Assembly (NCBI GenBank): GCA_018241455.1
Contig: JAFEDW010000105.1
Coordinates: 1-7,137, forward strand
Length of the DNA stretch: 7,137 nt
Direction of reading: 5' to 3'
DNA from: Pseudomonadota bacterium
Lineage (GTDB): Bacteria > Pseudomonadota > Gammaproteobacteria > Steroidobacterales > Steroidobacteraceae
The notes below the pieces were generated by a model that saw only the letters and a list, made by a program, of their open reading frames with translations, was not told the origin of the DNA and did not search any database. The translations under genes and the position numbers were made by a program. The first letter of the stretch is position 1. The number at the start of each line of letters is the position of its first letter. Below are positions 5,927-7,137 of the stretch, piece after piece.

Positions 5927-7137
5927 GAACCGACTGCTCATTTTGATCGTCTCCCTGGTGGCGCTCGCCCAGGGTGTGACGATCGTGCTGACGCTGGCTT
6001 CGATCCGTGCTGCGGTGCGCACCGAATCCGCGCGGCAGCTGACCGCGACGCGCGGCATGCTCGATCGCACGCTGGCCGTGCGCGCGCGCCTGCTGCGCGC
6101 GACCGCCGACGTCATGGCGGCGGACTTCGCGTTTCGCGAAGCGGTGGCGACCGCCGACCGGCCGACGATGCAGTCGGCGCTCGACAACCACGCCGGCCGC
6201 GTCGGCGCCGACCTCGCCGTGCTGTACGGACCCGACGGCCGCGTGCTGACCGCAACCACGCCGGAACTGGCGCGCGAGGCCGGAGCCAGCCTGCATTTGC
6301 CGCAGGCCGATGCCGCCGCGCCGTTCGCGGTCGTCGGCGGCAGGCCCTACCAGATCGTGTTCGCGCCACTGCGCGCGCCCGAAGTGATCGCCTGGGTGGC
6401 GCTCGGCTTTGCGCTCGATCGGCCGCTGGCGCAGCAACTCGCCGAGCTGGCGGGCACCGACGTCAGTTTCATCTATCGAGAACCGGCCGGCGCCGCCGGT
6501 GCGATCTCGACGCTCGATCCCGACACCGCCGCGCAACTGGCATCGCGGCCGCCGACGAGCGCGGGCGGCGATGCGCCGTCGCCGTGGACTTTCGCCGACC
6601 AGCAGTTCCTGACGCTCAGCGCGCCGCTCGATGCGCAGAGCGGCATGCTGCAGCTGGTCGTGCAGCGTTCGCAGGCCGCGGCGATGGCGCAGTTCCGCGA
6701 GATGCGCTTTGCCTTGCTGCTGATCGGCGGTGCGGCCCTGCTCGGCGCGATCGTCGTCGCGGTGCTGGCCGGGCGCGGCGCCGTGCGGCCGCTCGGCGTG
6801 CTGGTCAGCGCCGCGCAGCAGATCGAGCGCGGCATCTACTGCGAGGCGATCGCCGTGGAAGGCGGCGAGGAATTCCAGCGCCTGGCCGGCACGTTCAATT
6901 CAATGCAGCAGGGTATTCGCGAACGCGAGGCGCACATCGTGCACCAGGCGACGCACGATGCTTTGACCGGCCTGCCCAATCGCGAAGGCTTGCGCCAACG
7001 GCTGGAATCGCTGCCGACCACCGCGCAACTGAGCATCGCAGTGCTCGATGTGCATCGCTTCCGCGACATCAATGCTTCGGTCGGCCACCAGGCCGGCGAC
7101 CGGTTGTTGCAGGCCCTGGCCGCGCACTTGTCGGCGT
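5913..7137 (+). CDS. Membrane sensor with Cache-like domain, HAMP and GGDEF (3' end outside window)
   Basis: An open frame of 408 codons running off the right edge, starting with TTG at 5913. That start gives MTSFKNRLLILIVSLVALAQ, a membrane anchor with preceding positive charges; no ATG or GTG start lies in frame close by. TM1 is about residues 8-30. Residues about 35-262 are a periplasmic sensor resembling the dCache_3 type (RGMLDRTLAVRARLLRATAD, then DFAFREAV and GADLAVLYGPDGRVL). TM2 is about 266-287. A HAMP segment follows at about 288-340 (VRPLGVLV, GGEEFQRLAGTFNSM). The GGDEF domain begins with THDALTGLPNR (347-357). Asp379, Asn387 and Asp396 match PleD Asp327, Asn335 and Asp344 (metal and guanine contacts). 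The second Asp of the common DxD is His381, and Lys332 of PleD is Arg384. The signature GGDEF loop, and any EAL domain, lie outside the window, so synthesis versus breakdown of c-di-GMP cannot be decided. It is divergent from the cupredoxin gene. Confidence 0.85.
   Translation, partial: MTSFKNRLLILIVSLVALAQGVTIVLTLASIRAAVRTESARQLTATRGMLDRTLAVRARLLRATADVMAADFAFREAVATADRPTMQSALDNHAGRVGADLAVLYGPDGRVLTATTPELAREAGASLHLPQADAAAPFAVVGGRPYQIVFAPLRAPEVIAWVALGFALDRPLAQQLAELAGTDVSFIYREPAGAAGAISTLDPDTAAQLASRPPTSAGGDAPSPWTFADQQFLTLSAPLDAQSGMLQLVVQRSQAAAMAQFREMRFALLLIGGAALLGAIVVAVLAGRGAVRPLGVLVSAAQQIERGIYCEAIAVEGGEEFQRLAGTFNSMQQGIREREAHIVHQATHDALTGLPNREGLRQRLESLPTTAQLSIAVLDVHRFRDINASVGHQAGDRLLQALAAHLSA

Noticed and set aside
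5898..6536. 212-codon - strand frame opposite the sensor gene
   Set aside because: The + strand frame here has TM helices, a Cache-like domain, HAMP and GGDEF. The - strand product is Arg/Gly/His-rich without recognisable features.
1..7137. Mobile elements, CRISPR repeats, tRNA/rRNA genes or a transferred island
   Set aside because: I found no repeat arrays, terminal inverted repeats, transposase or integrase motifs or RNA gene signatures by eye, and base composition looks even throughout.

Overview
This is a GC-rich window (roughly two thirds G+C by eye) with bacterial gene packing. It most likely comes from the chromosome of a gammaproteobacterium. The main clue is the glutamate-cysteine ligase tail, which is of the E. 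coli GshA type. The single-chain pyruvate carboxylase and the high GC suggest a free-living, non-enteric lineage, but the genus cannot be read from the sequence. I see no IS element, phage gene, tRNA, rRNA, CRISPR array or atypical-composition island. No gene-free stretch is longer than about 32 bases.

Left block, + strand (1-3961). The C-terminal 163 codons of gshA (glutathione synthesis, step 1) are followed after 32 bases by a complete pyruvate carboxylase gene. That protein has biotin carboxylase, carboxyltransferase and biotin carrier parts in one chain, with all the key active-site residues I checked present. Its best start is TTG at 527, behind a strong Shine-Dalgarno sequence. The two genes are probably co-transcribed.

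Middle block, - strand (3985-5885). Two envelope-protein genes read toward pyc and overlap each other by 16 bases. The first (5885 to 5214) encodes an exported cupredoxin-like protein of the kind often labelled 'methylamine utilization protein'. It has a complete His/Cys/His/Met type 1 copper ligand set with amicyanin-like spacing. The second (5229 to 3985) encodes an exported protein that looks like an outer-membrane beta-barrel. The pair converges on pyc across a 23-base gap holding a GC-only hairpin.

Right block, + strand (5913 to the window end). A TTG-initiated gene, divergent from the cupredoxin gene by only 27 bases, encodes a membrane sensor. It has a TM helix, a periplasmic Cache-like sensor, a second TM helix, HAMP, and the start of a GGDEF domain. 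The rest of the GGDEF domain, and an EAL domain if present, lie outside the window.

The most interesting item is the three-gene arrangement on the right: periplasmic copper-site protein, outer-membrane barrel and divergent c-di-GMP sensor. My inference is that it is an envelope sensing or redox module feeding into c-di-GMP signalling. Nothing in the window proves a functional link. Three of the four start codons visible here are not ATG.
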